A stretch of DNA of 64,000 nucleotides from Erythrobacter sp. Alg231-14 (GCF_900149685.1 NZ_LT702999.1:310001-374000), one strand, 5' to 3'; positions 34,653-44,871 are shown, counted from the stretch's first letter. Numbers and translations are program-made. The notes: generated by a model from the sequence alone, not told the origin.

Positions 34653-36149
34653 ATGGCCCGCCGCAACTCCAGCCGCAATCAGAGCCTTTCCGGCAAACAC
34701 TCAAGTGGTCCAAACATGGCCCTTTTCATCAGCACCGCTTTGGCGAGCATGGCCTTGGCTGGTTGTGCCGCATCGGCCCCCGCTGGTGAAGTCTCGTTTG
34801 CCAAAGCTCAAACCGCGCTTGAAGATGGCAAAGTCGATCGCGCCGTCACACACGCTGAGGCGGCCGTATTGGCAGAGCCACGCAATGCCGGTTACCGGGC
34901 AATGTTGGGCGCTGCCTATTTGGAATCGGGTCGTTTCGCGTCCGCATCAACGGCTTTTGGTGAGGCAATTGATCTGGGCGACGAAGATCCGCGCACGGTT
35001 CTTAGCTTTGCTTTGACGAAAGTTGCCCTCGGAGAAAACGACGCGGCCGTGTCTATGCTGCGCGATTTCGAAACTGCCATTCCTTCCGCTGACCTCGGCC
35101 TGGCGTTCGCCTTGGCGGGACAGCCTGAGCAGGGCGTTCACCACCTCGTGAACACCATCCGCAACGGAAACAACACCTCCAAGGCGCGTCAAAACCTCGC
35201 TTATGCCTATGCATTGGCCGGCAATTGGCCCGCAGCGCGCGTAATGGCAGCCGAAGATGTGCCCGCCGATCAAATCGATGCGCGTCTCGCCGATTGGGCC
35301 GCCACCGCGCGTCCCGAAGATTACCAAGTCCGCGTTGCGGGATTGCTGGGCATCAATCCAGTAAGCGACGCCGGTCAACCACAACATTTGGCTTTGGCGA
35401 ACTTCCCGAGCCAGCCCATGTTGGTGGCCGAAGCGCAACAAACGCGCGCCGACGAAATCAATGCCGACGTAGCGCCAGAATTGGCCGCCGCTGACGTAGA
35501 GAGCTCTGTTCCTGTAAGCCCACGTCAAAGCGAAGCGATGGCGTTCGGCATCGACACCGTACCGGCGGCAGCTCCTGCATCGAACAACCCAGAGCCAGTC
35601 GGAACATTTGATCCAACACCTGCTCCTGTTCGTGTTGCTGCTGCTCCTACGCCTGTGACCAATCCGTCCAGCACCGCCGCGTCGCTGTCTATGCCAGCAG
35701 TGGCCGCAGCCCCAGCCCGCGTTGGACCACGCTTTGTATCAAACGCTGTTGTGCAAGCCGTTCCAGAACGCGCTTCTGCTCCGCGTCGCGCTCCAACCCG
35801 CGTTGCAACCCCTACCCCACAACGGCGTATGGCAGTTGCAACCGGATCTTCGGCCACGCACCTTGTCCAATTGGGCAGCTTTAGCAGTCGCGCATTGGCC
35901 GAAGGCAAGTGGCGCGAAATGAAGAGCCGTTGGCCACAATTGGCCGATCACGACGTTGTAATCACCGAAGCGCAAGTGAACGACCGCACCTATTTCCGCG
36001 TAGCCGCCGCTGGTTTCGGCCAACGCTCGGCGCGCAACATGTGCAATTCGGTTAAGTCATCGGGCGGCGGTTGCTTCGCCTATGCCGCGGCCAACCCACC
36101 AGCTGGCGCCGTGGATCGCGGCGTTCGGATCGCGGCTCGCACGCGGTAA
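34653..36149 (+). CDS. TPR lipoprotein with C-terminal SPOR domain
   Basis: A 498-residue envelope protein. A long N-terminal leader ends in the lipobox MALAGCAAS (Cys about residue 39). TPR-like repeats fill about 45-250 (VTHAEAAVLAEPRNAGYRAMLG). A Pro/Ala-rich linker follows (about 290-410), then a SPOR domain (about 410-490, THLVQLGSFSSRALAEGKW). AGAGGAA before the ATG at 34653 supports this start. Third gene of the parA operon and second SPOR protein of the region; it should sit at the septum in the outer membrane or periplasm. Followed by a strong terminator. Confidence 0.88.
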   Translation: MARRNSSRNQSLSGKHSSGPNMALFISTALASMALAGCAASAPAGEVSFAKAQTALEDGKVDRAVTHAEAAVLAEPRNAGYRAMLGAAYLESGRFASASTAFGEAIDLGDEDPRTVLSFALTKVALGENDAAVSMLRDFETAIPSADLGLAFALAGQPEQGVHHLVNTIRNGNNTSKARQNLAYAYALAGNWPAARVMAAEDVPADQIDARLADWAATARPEDYQVRVAGLLGINPVSDAGQPQHLALANFPSQPMLVAEAQQTRADEINADVAPELAAADVESSVPVSPRQSEAMAFGIDTVPAAAPASNNPEPVGTFDPTPAPVRVAAAPTPVTNPSSTAASLSMPAVAAAPARVGPRFVSNAVVQAVPERASAPRRAPTRVATPTPQRRMAVATGSSATHLVQLGSFSSRALAEGKWREMKSRWPQLADHDVVITEAQVNDRTYFRVAAAGFGQRSARNMCNSVKSSGGGCFAYAAANPPAGAVDRGVRIAARTR

Positions 36150-36188
36150 ACCAATCCCCTCTCATCACTGAGAGATTCAGCAAAAACT

Positions 36189-36222
36189 GCCCCCGATAGC
36201 GAATGCGATCGGGGGCTTTTTT
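36189..36222 (+). terminator. Terminator after the parA-RHH-SPOR operon
   Basis: Nine-bp GC-rich arms (GCCCCCGAT, 36189-36197 with 36208-36216) and six T. Confidence 0.92.
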
Positions 36223-36312
36223 GTGCATGAGATTCCTAGCACCGGTCCACCCATGACAACGCCATCCAATGAGGATCGGCCATCACAAAGGTTGGAGCGA
36301 AGGGATCGACCT

Positions 36313-37548
36313 CTAGATCGGAATTGAAACGCCACCCTTGATCAAGGCTTTCACGCGGCCTTGCGCGCCCGAACGGTCAAACGGGGTGTTGTCGCCCGTC
36401 GCCTCCATCTTCCGGCGATCAATCACCCAAGGTGCATCAGGATCGATGATAGCGATGTCGGCTTCGTACCCGGGAACAATCGCCCCTGCTTTCACTCCCA
36501 AGAGCGAGGCTGGCGCTTCGGCGAGCATCGCGAACGCACGGGCCAGATCGATCACATCGTCGCGGACCAAGCTTAACACCATGGCTAGCAGTGTCTCTGC
36601 CCCCGCCATGCCCGGTTCTGCATCCGCGAAGGGCAAGCGTTTATCTTCTGCACCGCGCGGATCATGCCCGCTGGAAATGACATCGATCACCCCCTCGGCA
36701 ATAGCCGCGCGCGCCGCGAGGCGATCGGCTTCGCTGCGCAATGGCGGAGAAAGGCGCGTGAATGTGCGGAAATCTGCGCTGGCCAAATCGGACAGCATGA
36801 AATGCGCAGGCGTGATGCCGCAAGTGACGCGAACGCCCCGCGCCTTGGCCGCGCGGATTAGGTCAAAACCGGCCTCTGTTGTTACCTGACGGAAGTGCAC
36901 GCGCGCACCGCTCATCTCGGCCAATGTGATATCACGAGCCAAAGCAAGTGCTTCGGCTTGTGCAGGTGCGCTTGGCAATCCTAATCTGGTCGCAATTTCA
37001 CCGGATGTCGCAGCAGCGTCCCCGACAAGATCGCCATCCTCTGCATGGGCGACAACGGTTAGGTCGAGCATCGCAGCATATTGGCACAGTCGCAGCATCA
37101 CGCCGCTGTCTGAAATCCAGCCGCGCCCGGTTGCTACTCCACGAGCGCCGGCCTCGCGCATCAGGGCGATCTCAGCCAATTCGGCGCCCTCCAACCCGCG
37201 TGTTGCCGCAGCCAACGGATGCACCCAAAGATCGGGTTTTCCGCTTTTGGCGACATAAGCAACTCGGCTGGGATAATCGAGCGGCGGAGATTGATCGGGC
37301 ATCAATGCTGCCCGTGTAATCCCGCCAAAATGAAACGCCGGTTTGTCCACCGCAAACACGCCCAAATCGACCAATCCAGGTGCAATCAATTTTCCCTGGG
37401 CGTTCAACACAGTGTCACCATCGTGCGCAGCGACATCAGCGCCGACCGCATCAATGACCCCATCGATCAATCGAACCGCGCCGACCACAATGCCAGCGGG
37501 CGTAATCACTTGGCCATTTGTAATCGTAAGGGGAGACGCTTGTTTCAT
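36313..37548 (-). CDS. Dihydroorotase-like protein lacking metal ligands
   Basis: A 411-residue amidohydrolase-fold protein of the PyrC type, downstream of pyrB with a 4-base overlap (ATGA). In active dihydroorotases a His-x-His follows PGLVD; here the text is [14 protein letters not shown], so both His are gone. The later His in VSTxxA is Gln ([11 protein letters not shown]) and the catalytic Asp region reads SSGHDPRG. It therefore fits the non-catalytic PyrC' proteins that some bacteria need to assemble aspartate carbamoyltransferase. A true dihydroorotase gene is expected elsewhere. GGAGGG before ATG 37548 fixes the start. Confidence 0.85.
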   Translation of the reverse strand: MKQASPLTITNGQVITPAGIVVGAVRLIDGVIDAVGADVAAHDGDTVLNAQGKLIAPGLVDLGVFAVDKPAFHFGGITRAALMPDQSPPLDYPSRVAYVAKSGKPDLWVHPLAAATRGLEGAELAEIALMREAGARGVATGRGWISDSGVMLRLCQYAAMLDLTVVAHAEDGDLVGDAAATSGEIATRLGLPSAPAQAEALALARDITLAEMSGARVHFRQVTTEAGFDLIRAAKARGVRVTCGITPAHFMLSDLASADFRTFTRLSPPLRSEADRLAARAAIAEGVIDVISSGHDPRGAEDKRLPFADAEPGMAGAETLLAMVLSLVRDDVIDLARAFAMLAEAPASLLGVKAGAIVPGYEADIAIIDPDAPWVIDRRKMEATGDNTPFDRSGAQGRVKALIKGGVSIPI

Positions 37549-38561
37549 GACCATCCCTCCACACCGCGGGCGGACCGGGTCAAAACATCAAGGCAGGCCA
37601 TGCGAATAGCGACGCCCATTTCAACTTGTTGCGTGATAATCGATCGATCCAGCATGTCGGCGACATCACTGTCGATCTCAACACCCCTATTCATCGGTCC
37701 GGGATGCATGACCAAAGCATTGGGCGCAGCCTTGTCCAAACGGGTCTGAGTGAGACCATAGAGATGATGATATTCGCGAGCGGAAGGTATGAATTGACCA
37801 GCCATCCGTTCGGATTGAAGGCGCAGCATCATGACTACATCGGTCCCATCCAAAGCTGCGTCAAAATCGTGAAACGGCTGCGCGCCCATCGCCTCGACCC
37901 CGTCGGGCATCAATGCTGGCGGGGAGCACAGCCGGACATTTGCGCCCATCGCTTGCAAACACAAAATGTTGGATCGGGCCACGCGACTGTGAAGGATGTC
38001 ACCGCAGATCGTTATTGTCCGCCCGGTGAAATCTTCCGCTTCTTCGCCGCGACGCGCAAACGCATAACGCAACGCCAACGCGTCCAACAGCGCCTGCGTC
38101 GGGTGTTCGTGACTACCATCACCGGCGTTCAAGACTGGGCAATCAACCTTGTCCGCAATCAATTGCGTCGCGCCGCTTGAGGCATGCCGAATGACAATCG
38201 CGTCGGCCCGCATCGCGTTAAGGGTGATTGCCGTGTCGATCAGCGTCTCCCCCTTCTTCACGCTTGATTGCGCCGCGTGCATGTTCACAACATCCGCACC
38301 CAACCTTTTTCCGGCAATCTCAAACGACAGCAGGGTGCGTGTCGAGTTTTCGAAAAAGGCGTTGATGATGGTGAGGCCAGACAACAGCCCTGCATGCTTG
38401 TCGCTCTGTCTGTTTAAATCGACCCATTGCTCCGCCTGAGCCAGCAAATAGAGGATCTCATGCCGTTCAAGCTTACCAATGCCGGTAAGGTCCCGATGCG
38501 GAAAGGCGAGCCGTCCAGCGGGAAACCGCTGAAGCGCGTCAGAAGAAGTCGTCGTGTCCAT
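37545..38561 (-). CDS. pyrB: Aspartate carbamoyltransferase catalytic subunit
   Basis: A 338-residue enzyme that joins carbamoyl phosphate and L-aspartate in pyrimidine synthesis. Motifs: [12 protein letters not shown] (carbamoyl-phosphate loop), [24 protein letters not shown] and [11 protein letters not shown]. Start ATG at 38561 (MDTTTSS). It overlaps the dihydroorotase-like gene by 4 bases and is divergent from sppA, 155 bases away. Confidence 0.97.
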   Translation of the reverse strand: MDTTTSSDALQRFPAGRLAFPHRDLTGIGKLERHEILYLLAQAEQWVDLNRQSDKHAGLLSGLTIINAFFENSTRTLLSFEIAGKRLGADVVNMHAAQSSVKKGETLIDTAITLNAMRADAIVIRHASSGATQLIADKVDCPVLNAGDGSHEHPTQALLDALALRYAFARRGEEAEDFTGRTITICGDILHSRVARSNILCLQAMGANVRLCSPPALMPDGVEAMGAQPFHDFDAALDGTDVVMMLRLQSERMAGQFIPSAREYHHLYGLTQTRLDKAAPNALVMHPGPMNRGVEIDSDVADMLDRSIITQQVEMGVAIRMACLDVLTRSARGVEGWS

Positions 38562-38716
38562 TAAAGCCAAGCCTCTAGTCGAGGTGCGTGCAACGCTCAA
38601 CCCATTCAACGACTCAGCGCCATGGAAGTTTGGAATTTGCGTGGCTATATGGCACCAACATCGTCACCATCCGCGCGCAGACGGATGATAAGGCTACGAC
38701 AAGGACACAAATACGC

Positions 38717-40630
38717 ATGAGCTTCATTGGCAAAGCATGGAAAGTCATCGTTGGGATCAAAGATGCACTTGTCCTAATATTCATGCTGCTGTTCTTCTTG
38801 GCTTTATTCAGCATTCTGTCCGCTTCGCCCAATCCCGGTCAGGTCCGCGATGGCGCGCTGTATATCGACCTTTCAGGATTCGTCGTGGAAGAGCGCTCCG
38901 AAGTTGATCCGCTATCTACATTGCTTTCGGGAACTGCCCCGCCGGTTGAACATCAGGCCCGTGATCTCGTGCGTGCATTGGATGCAGCGGCGGGTGATGA
39001 GCGCATTAAAGCGGTCGTAATTGATATGAGCGCGTTTGCCGGCGGCGGTCAGGTCCATTTGCAAGCCATTGGCGAGGCGATGGACCGCGTGCGTCAAACC
39101 GAAAAGCCTGTTTTGACCTACGCCATTGGCTATGGCGACGATCACATGCATCTCGCGGCCCATGCCAGTGAAGTTTGGGCCGATCCCTTAGGCGGCGCGT
39201 TGATCGCGGGCCCCGGTGGTAGCAATCTATATTACGCTGAACTGCTCGATCGGTTGAACATCAACACACGCGTTTATCGGGTGGGCGAATTCAAATCCGC
39301 GGTGGAGCCCTATATTCTCGATGGTCCTTCCGACGCCGCGCGAGAAAACCGGGCTGGTCTCTATGGCGCTTTGTGGGAAGAGTGGCGGGCAAATGTCAGC
39401 AAAGCTCGCCCTGAATTGGAGCTCGACCGAGTGACCAGCGATCCAGTTGCATGGATTGAGGCATCGTCTGGCGATCTGGCAAAGGCGGCGCTGGATGCCG
39501 GATTGGTTGATGCGCTTGGCGACAGAGTTGAGTTTGGTACCCGCGTTGCGGAAATTGCGGGCGAAGACAGTTGGAGCGACGCACCCGGATCCTTTGCAGC
39601 GAGCGACCTGTCACCATTTTTGGCTGATGTAGGCCCTGGAACCGGCAGTTCGAGCAATCAAATTGCGGTTGTAACCGTGGCTGGCATCATCGTTGATGGT
39701 GACACCGGCCCAGGCAGTGCAGGCGGCGATCGCATTGCGGGGTTGCTCGATGAAGCTCTGGATGACGATGGTCTAAAAGGGCTTGTCGTGCGCGTGGATT
39801 CACCGGGCGGCTCGGTCCTCGCATCCGAAGAGATTCGCCGCGCCGTCGAACGCTATCGCAGCAAAGATATTCCTGTTGCTATTTCCTTTGCCAACGTCGC
39901 GGCAAGCGGCGGATATTGGGTCGCGACTGCGGGCGATCGTATCTTTGCACAACCAGAAACCATCACCGGGTCTATCGGCGTATTTGCAGTGTTGCCAACG
40001 TTCGAGGATGCTGCCGCCGAAATCGGTGTGTCGGCCGATGGTTATAGAACCACACCCTTGTCGGGTCAGCCCGATTTGGTCGCGGGGCTTAGCCCCGAAG
40101 TGGACGCGATTTTGCAAGCAGGTGTGAACGACACCTATTCCGACTTCCTCTCCCTCGTCGCGGAAGCACGTGGCATGACAGTCGAAGCGGTCGACCAAAT
40201 CGCGCAAGGTCGCGTTTGGGATGGCGGCACCGCCAATCAAAATCGCCTGATCGATCAATTCGGAGGAATGGAAGAGGCATTGAATTGGGTGGCCGGTGAG
40301 GCCGGTCTCGAAAGCGATGATTGGAGCGCGCGTTTCCTCGGTTCGTCGCCGGCCAATTACGATTCACTGATCCGCCAATTGGCGACAAATGCCATCGCGC
40401 CGATGGTTGTCGCCGTTCCCGATGCGACTATGCGGGGCGGCGATCTTTTCGCTATGGCAGCGCGCCGACGTGGCAATCTCTTGGGCCAATTGACCCGCGA
40501 TGCCCAACGGCTTTCAGGGTCACAAGGTATTCAGGCCTATTGCCTTGAATGCCCTACACAAATGCGTCCGGTCTCTTCTCGCGAAACGCACGGGCTGATG
40601 GATCTGATTGGGGCATGGCTCGCGCGATAA
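38717..40630 (+). CDS. sppA: Signal peptide peptidase SppA, 67K type
   Basis: A 637-residue inner-membrane protease that degrades cleaved signal peptides. An N-terminal membrane helix (about 15-38, LVLIFMLLFFLALFSIL) anchors it. The double S49 domain has the general-base Lys in YRVGEFKSAVEPY and the nucleophile Ser in VAASGGYWVATAGD. Start ATG at 38717 (MSFIGKAW); in-frame codons upstream to 38588 lack a good start. A tRNA-Val follows. Confidence 0.95.
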   Translation: MSFIGKAWKVIVGIKDALVLIFMLLFFLALFSILSASPNPGQVRDGALYIDLSGFVVEERSEVDPLSTLLSGTAPPVEHQARDLVRALDAAAGDERIKAVVIDMSAFAGGGQVHLQAIGEAMDRVRQTEKPVLTYAIGYGDDHMHLAAHASEVWADPLGGALIAGPGGSNLYYAELLDRLNINTRVYRVGEFKSAVEPYILDGPSDAARENRAGLYGALWEEWRANVSKARPELELDRVTSDPVAWIEASSGDLAKAALDAGLVDALGDRVEFGTRVAEIAGEDSWSDAPGSFAASDLSPFLADVGPGTGSSSNQIAVVTVAGIIVDGDTGPGSAGGDRIAGLLDEALDDDGLKGLVVRVDSPGGSVLASEEIRRAVERYRSKDIPVAISFANVAASGGYWVATAGDRIFAQPETITGSIGVFAVLPTFEDAAAEIGVSADGYRTTPLSGQPDLVAGLSPEVDAILQAGVNDTYSDFLSLVAEARGMTVEAVDQIAQGRVWDGGTANQNRLIDQFGGMEEALNWVAGEAGLESDDWSARFLGSSPANYDSLIRQLATNAIAPMVVAVPDATMRGGDLFAMAARRRGNLLGQLTRDAQRLSGSQGIQAYCLECPTQMRPVSSRETHGLMDLIGAWLAR

Positions 40631-40771
40631 ACATGGCGCGCACCCTGTGTGTCCGTTTCGGCAATGATTGAGGCATGCCGAATGCCCGGTTCTGACCTTG
40701 CATTACCCATTGTGGCGCAGTAGATGCCCGCGCCTGTCCAGAGTGTGCGCTTACGCCGCTCTGCAAAGGAC

Positions 40772-40846
40772 GGGCGCGTAGCTCAGTGGTAGAGCACACC
40801 CTTCACACGGGTGGGGTCGCAAGTTCAATCCTTGCCGCGCCCACCA
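40772..40846 (+). tRNA. tRNA-Val (anticodon CAC)
   Basis: A 75-base cloverleaf with encoded CCA. Acceptor GGGCGCG pairs with CGCGCCC, the anticodon stem CACCC/GGGTG encloses TTCACAC (anticodon CAC), and the T arm reads AAGTTCAATCCTT. Confidence 0.95.
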
Positions 40847-40924
40847 TTCCGGGCACACAGTTTCCGAAAGCATATAGCGCCATTCAGCGCGCCTCATCTG
40901 TGAATGCGTGTGGGCTACCGATTG

Positions 40925-42094
40925 CTAGTCTTGGATAATATGCGGGACAAAGCGCGACATATCCTTGGTTATGCGTGAACTGTCCTCTCGCATTCCCAGA
41001 CCGGCGGCGCGGTCACCAACCATCCAAACGCCCAAGACCGCGTGCCGCCCTTCAGTTTCAAACAACGGAGAATAGGCTTGAGCCACACGCGGCGATCCGC
41101 CGTATGCGCCCTGCGCTGCCTCAGTCGTTTTACCGCCTTGAATCAGGTCGACATTCTGACCCTCGCGTGAGAAATAGGGTTTCGTCACATATTCGCCCAG
41201 ATCGGCAACCCGTGGGTCATCCGAGAAATAGCTTGGCAACAAATTGGGGTGGCCGGGGTGACGATCCCACAGCAAGGGCAAGATCGCTTTGTTAGAGAGC
41301 ACCGCTTTCCAAGCGGGTTCGACAAACACGCCGGGCCGCAAATGTTCAGCGAACGGCTCTGTAAACATGTCTTCCCATGGATACAGTTTGAAACACCGAT
41401 CGATGGTTCGATCAGACATGTCTGTGAACCGCCCTTCATCATCCACTCCAATGTCTTGGATGTCGATCATCTCGGTTTGGTGCCCGGCCTGAACCGCACA
41501 ATCCATCAAATAAGTGGTGGTGCCGCGATCCTCTTCGTTCGACATCCAACAAGCAAAGTGAAAAATCCGATCCGGCGCGAAGGTTGCGAATGCATCGATC
41601 AAGGATTCCTGCAACAAATTGAATTGGTCGACATCTTCCGGCAGGACGCCAGCTTCGATTTGATCGATCATCCAATTGTGTTGAAACCAGGCACCTTCGA
41701 AAATTGAGGTTGGCGTGTCGGCATTGTATTCCAGCAATTTAGCAACGCCGCCGTCTCCACTATGGCCATCGCCGGTGTAGGCGAAGTCAAACCGGCCATA
41801 GATATGCCGGTCGCCATCGTTCCAGCTGTCTCGAACACAATCGTGGTGCTCGGCCGGTATGGCCAGCTTTGTCAGCATCTCTTCGCTCGCGACAATGTCC
41901 GGCATGATGTCCAAACACATTGCGTGCAGAGTTTCTGCTGGTGTCTCAATATCCCGCTCAATCTCATCAAGCGAGAACACATACGCCGCATCGTCGAGCC
42001 AATATGGCTCGCCGTACATTTCGTGAAATCCGAAACCGGCTTCTGCTGCTTTTTCGCGCCAATTAGGGCGTTCGGGAAGGGCTACGCGCTCCAC
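40925..42094 (-). CDS. Glutathionylspermidine synthetase-family ATP-grasp enzyme (YjfC/YgiC-like)
   Basis: A 389-residue protein matching the synthetase domain of glutathionylspermidine synthetase, without the amidase half. Typical segments are YWLDDAAYVFSLDEIE, YGRFDFAY, LLEYNADTPTSIFE and KPYFSREGQNV, all parts of the ATP-grasp fold. It forms an amide bond between a peptide or amino-acid acid group and an amine; the real substrates are unknown. Last gene of the leftward arm of the yjf-like operon, 10 bases after the DUF1190 gene. Confidence 0.9.
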   Translation of the reverse strand: MERVALPERPNWREKAAEAGFGFHEMYGEPYWLDDAAYVFSLDEIERDIETPAETLHAMCLDIMPDIVASEEMLTKLAIPAEHHDCVRDSWNDGDRHIYGRFDFAYTGDGHSGDGGVAKLLEYNADTPTSIFEGAWFQHNWMIDQIEAGVLPEDVDQFNLLQESLIDAFATFAPDRIFHFACWMSNEEDRGTTTYLMDCAVQAGHQTEMIDIQDIGVDDEGRFTDMSDRTIDRCFKLYPWEDMFTEPFAEHLRPGVFVEPAWKAVLSNKAILPLLWDRHPGHPNLLPSYFSDDPRVADLGEYVTKPYFSREGQNVDLIQGGKTTEAAQGAYGGSPRVAQAYSPLFETEGRHAVLGVWMVGDRAAGLGMREDSSRITKDMSRFVPHIIQD

Positions 42095-42104
42095 AAATAC
42101 CTAT

Positions 42105-42677
42105 CTATCCGCCAAAACTGCTGCGTCCAGAACTACGCCCGCCAAATCCACCGCGCGCCGCCGTACGAGTGTTGACGTTCACCGGTGTAACCGTCTTGCT
42201 GCGAGGGGAAATGGTGACGTCGCCGCCGGTTCGCCCTTTGTACAATGTGGTGGGCGCATAGCCCGGATTTCGCGCACGATAATCGTAGTACCCATTGTAC
42301 CCGCGCACATCGCGCAACGCCGATGAGACCAAATATCCGGTCAAGAAAGGCGAAAAATAGCTGCTGCGTTGCGATTGATAATAGGCCGGTCGACACTGAT
42401 TTTCGCCCCATTGCTCTTCGCATGCTGCTTCATTGTCGAATTTGGGGGCATTCTCTGTGTGCAACGCCTGCGCTTGCTTGAATTCCTCTTCGCACACGGC
42501 CTGATCGAACCCGGCTGTGGTGCATTGCTGAACGCTAGAGAATTGATACTCTGCGGGCACGTCGTCCGAACATCCCGATACGGCTAAGCCTGCCGCCGCA
42601 ATACCGCCTAAAGCGAGCGTTTTGCGAGTGCCAGAAGCGAAGCGGCGGCGTTTTTTTGCTGATGCAATTGCGGTCAT
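42105..42677 (-). CDS. DUF1190 lipoprotein-like protein (YjfM/YgiB-like)
   Basis: A 190-residue exported protein. A leader ends in SGCSDDV, a lipobox-like site near residue 36. The mature part has four Cys (QQCTTAG, QAVCEEE, EAACEEQ, ENQCRPAYY) and an Arg/Gly/Ser-rich tail (RTAARGGFGGRSSGRSSFGG is its end). This is the DUF1190 family (E. coli YgiB and YjfM), always encoded with a YjfC/YgiC-type synthetase, as here. Perhaps the substrate or partner of that enzyme. Confidence 0.85.
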   Translation of the reverse strand: MTAIASAKKRRRFASGTRKTLALGGIAAAGLAVSGCSDDVPAEYQFSSVQQCTTAGFDQAVCEEEFKQAQALHTENAPKFDNEAACEEQWGENQCRPAYYQSQRSSYFSPFLTGYLVSSALRDVRGYNGYYDYRARNPGYAPTTLYKGRTGGDVTISPRSKTVTPVNVNTRTAARGGFGGRSSGRSSFGG

Positions 42678-42687
42678 GCCGTCCTCC

Positions 42688-43089
42688 TCAATATGTCATG
42701 CAAGCGGCATTTAGCATCCCGGTGATCAGCGCGATGCCGCCCGCCCAAACGCCTGCGCCCATTTCGCCGCCAGTAATCCGATCAGACAGACCCTTTTGCG
42801 AAAGCGATGCGATGAAGAACGCGATCAATTGGATGACCGCACCAATCAATGCCCAAATCGCAAAATCAACCAAGGAAACCGAGTTGGCTGCTGCGGATGC
42901 GAGCGGCATGCTAAAGCCAAGCAATGCACCCATATAGGCCGTTGCCGCTGCGCTGTTGCCGTCGCGGATGAGCTTCAATTCTTTGTGCGGGGTGATCAAC
43001 GAATAGATCGTCGCAAACACCACCAACAGCGCAACGCCTGTTCCGAAATACGCCAAAAAAGCGGGCAATCCGCTAACATATCCATTCAT
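42688..43089 (-). CDS. DUF350 membrane protein (YjfL-like)
   Basis: A 133-residue protein with four predicted membrane helices. The DUF350 repeat pattern is seen (ATAYMGALLGFSMPLASAA, ALIGAVIQLIAFFI). Function unknown; members accompany PspA-family and YjfC genes. Lies 10 bases upstream of the DUF1190 gene and 28 bases after DUF2491. Confidence 0.85.
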   Translation of the reverse strand: MNGYVSGLPAFLAYFGTGVALLVVFATIYSLITPHKELKLIRDGNSAAATAYMGALLGFSMPLASAAANSVSLVDFAIWALIGAVIQLIAFFIASLSQKGLSDRITGGEMGAGVWAGGIALITGMLNAACMTY

Positions 43090-43117
43090 CTAAACTCTCC
43101 CCGATTGCCTATCAAAA

Positions 43118-43777
43118 TCAAACTCGGCGCACATCAGCCGCGCCCAGGCCGTATCCCAAAAGAAACTCAATCGATGCCCCTTGCTCGGTCGCATCATCAT
43201 CCAAATCGCGCTCAATATTTAAAAGGAGCATCTCTTCTCCATTGCCGACTGGGCGCGCGTACAACATGCATCTTTGGTGGATACGCGTTGTCGTATCGCC
43301 ATCATTGACGCTTTCGACAAATTCGACAAGCTCTGCTTGCCCATCGCCATCGCCCCAATATCGATCAAACAGCAAACCGTCTGCGTCATACACCCGTGCG
43401 CCGACATATCCGTTGGGGCCAGTCCATGTCCTCCAATCGGCTTCGCTTGCCGGGCTCACACTGTCCCATGGTTGGTAGATGCTGATATCGGCAATGCGTT
43501 CGGCTGACGCACCTTTCGGAGCCAGCACCTGCAATATGCGGTTATCTTCGTCATAATACCGCGTCAGAAAAACATCGGCGTCGAATTGCGCGGTGCCCAC
43601 CGCAGCAACAATGAACGGTCCACCTGAAGGAACCGGCATGCCCGGCTCACCAGCAACAATCGCCGCCTCGACCCCCAACATGTCCACGTCCAAAGCGCCG
43701 CCAATCGCGACCGCCAAGGGGCCCCATTCGCGCGGTGTTTCTGGTTCGTCCTTCTTACCGAAAAATTTGCGGATCAT
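43118..43777 (-). CDS. DUF2491 family protein (YjfK-like)
   Basis: A 219-residue soluble acidic protein of the DUF2491 family (start MIRKFFGKKDEPETPREWGP; later RYYDEDNRILQVL and QRCMLYAR). The function is unknown. It is coupled to the potassium channel gene upstream by an ATGA overlap (43774-43777). In E. coli the homologue YjfK is encoded between yjfJ and yjfL. Confidence 0.87.
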   Translation of the reverse strand: MIRKFFGKKDEPETPREWGPLAVAIGGALDVDMLGVEAAIVAGEPGMPVPSGGPFIVAAVGTAQFDADVFLTRYYDEDNRILQVLAPKGASAERIADISIYQPWDSVSPASEADWRTWTGPNGYVGARVYDADGLLFDRYWGDGDGQAELVEFVESVNDGDTTTRIHQRCMLYARPVGNGEEMLLLNIERDLDDDATEQGASIEFLLGYGLGAADVRRV

Positions 43778-44838
43778 GCCGCTACAACGCCTTCAAATGC
43801 GCCCCAGTTGATATCAGACGGGTCGGCCCGCTTATCCGCAAGGTAGAATATAGTTTGTCCGCCGGCCAAAAGCGTTTCGAGATCGCAGTTGAGATCGACA
43901 TCACCAGTCTTGGTGTCACACACTCCCAAGAGCATCAAATCATGCGAACGCTTTAGCCCCTGCAACAATGTCATGTACGGCAATGTCGGCGCATCATTCG
44001 GGATCTGCATTGAAAACGCAGTATCCTGAGTGTGCGAAGAGAACATCAGATTGGCGAGGCGCGATGCCCCTGGATCGCGAGACGCGCGAACCATCAACTC
44101 AATCGCAATGGAAGAGATCGCCTCAACGCTGCTGTCGTGTCGCGTGATCAATTCGGCGGAACGTTCGTCATCAAAATACGCAACCACATGCGCGTTGGGC
44201 GCCGCCGCCTTAGCGGCCAATGTTGCCGCCAATGTGTCGTCATCGCTGTCGCCGCGCACGACGACGGCGCGCGCTCCGGCGCTGCCGGCGCGTTCATAGG
44301 TCGCTACCGACGAAAGGCTTTCTGCGCGAACAAAATCCAATTGTTCTGGCAGGGGGTTTTCTTCGAGATCCGGCGCGATCAGCACCATTCGTTCTGCGTC
44401 TGGGCAATCATCCATCATCATGGTCAATAAGTGGCGCGAACGCCCGCCCTGCCAGCCGACAATAATGGTGTGGTTAGCCCTCAATCGGTAATCACCCAAG
44501 CCGTTCAATCGTCGTCTCCAAAATCCACCGATATCGGCGACCGCCTTACCCAAAAATGCTGTAAAAAGCGCGATTGAGCCTGGCAACACGAACAAAAGCG
44601 CGATCAGCCGCCCTTCGCCGCTTGACGGTGACAGGTCGCCGTAACCCACCGTCGTTGCAGTTGTGACATAATAATACGCAAATGTCAGAAAACTATCAGT
44701 AAGGCCCTCTTCGCCCGCATGGACAAAGACACCGTAAGAAATCAACGCATGCACAATGAAGGCGGCGATCAATACGAACCACGAAAGCGTCGCCACTGCG
44801 ATATAGACGCGTTGCCAGACGTTTTTGATCACTGGCAT
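43774..44838 (-). CDS. Two-helix potassium channel with RCK domain
   Basis: A 354-residue channel: membrane helices at about 15-38 and 72-95 around the selectivity filter TVGYGD, then a regulator of K+ conductance (TrkA-N/RCK) domain with a GWQGGRSRHLL nucleotide-binding turn, and a C-terminal extension. It heads the leftward arm of the yjf-like operon. Start: ATG at 44838, with GGGGGTGGG a few bases upstream; GTG at 44847 is possible. A sigma-54-like promoter lies 35 bases upstream. It probably passes K+ under membrane stress; this is inference. Confidence 0.9.
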   Translation of the reverse strand: MPVIKNVWQRVYIAVATLSWFVLIAAFIVHALISYGVFVHAGEEGLTDSFLTFAYYYVTTATTVGYGDLSPSSGEGRLIALLFVLPGSIALFTAFLGKAVADIGGFWRRRLNGLGDYRLRANHTIIVGWQGGRSRHLLTMMMDDCPDAERMVLIAPDLEENPLPEQLDFVRAESLSSVATYERAGSAGARAVVVRGDSDDDTLAATLAAKAAAPNAHVVAYFDDERSAELITRHDSSVEAISSIAIELMVRASRDPGASRLANLMFSSHTQDTAFSMQIPNDAPTLPYMTLLQGLKRSHDLMLLGVCDTKTGDVDLNCDLETLLAGGQTIFYLADKRADPSDINWGAFEGVVAA

Positions 44839-44871
44839 TTCGCCCACCCCCGTTCACGGTCTTTCAAGTTG

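Noticed and set aside
36313..37548. Calling this gene a pseudogene because metal ligands are missing
   Set aside because: The frame is intact, full length and coupled to pyrB, and non-catalytic PyrC-like partners are known.
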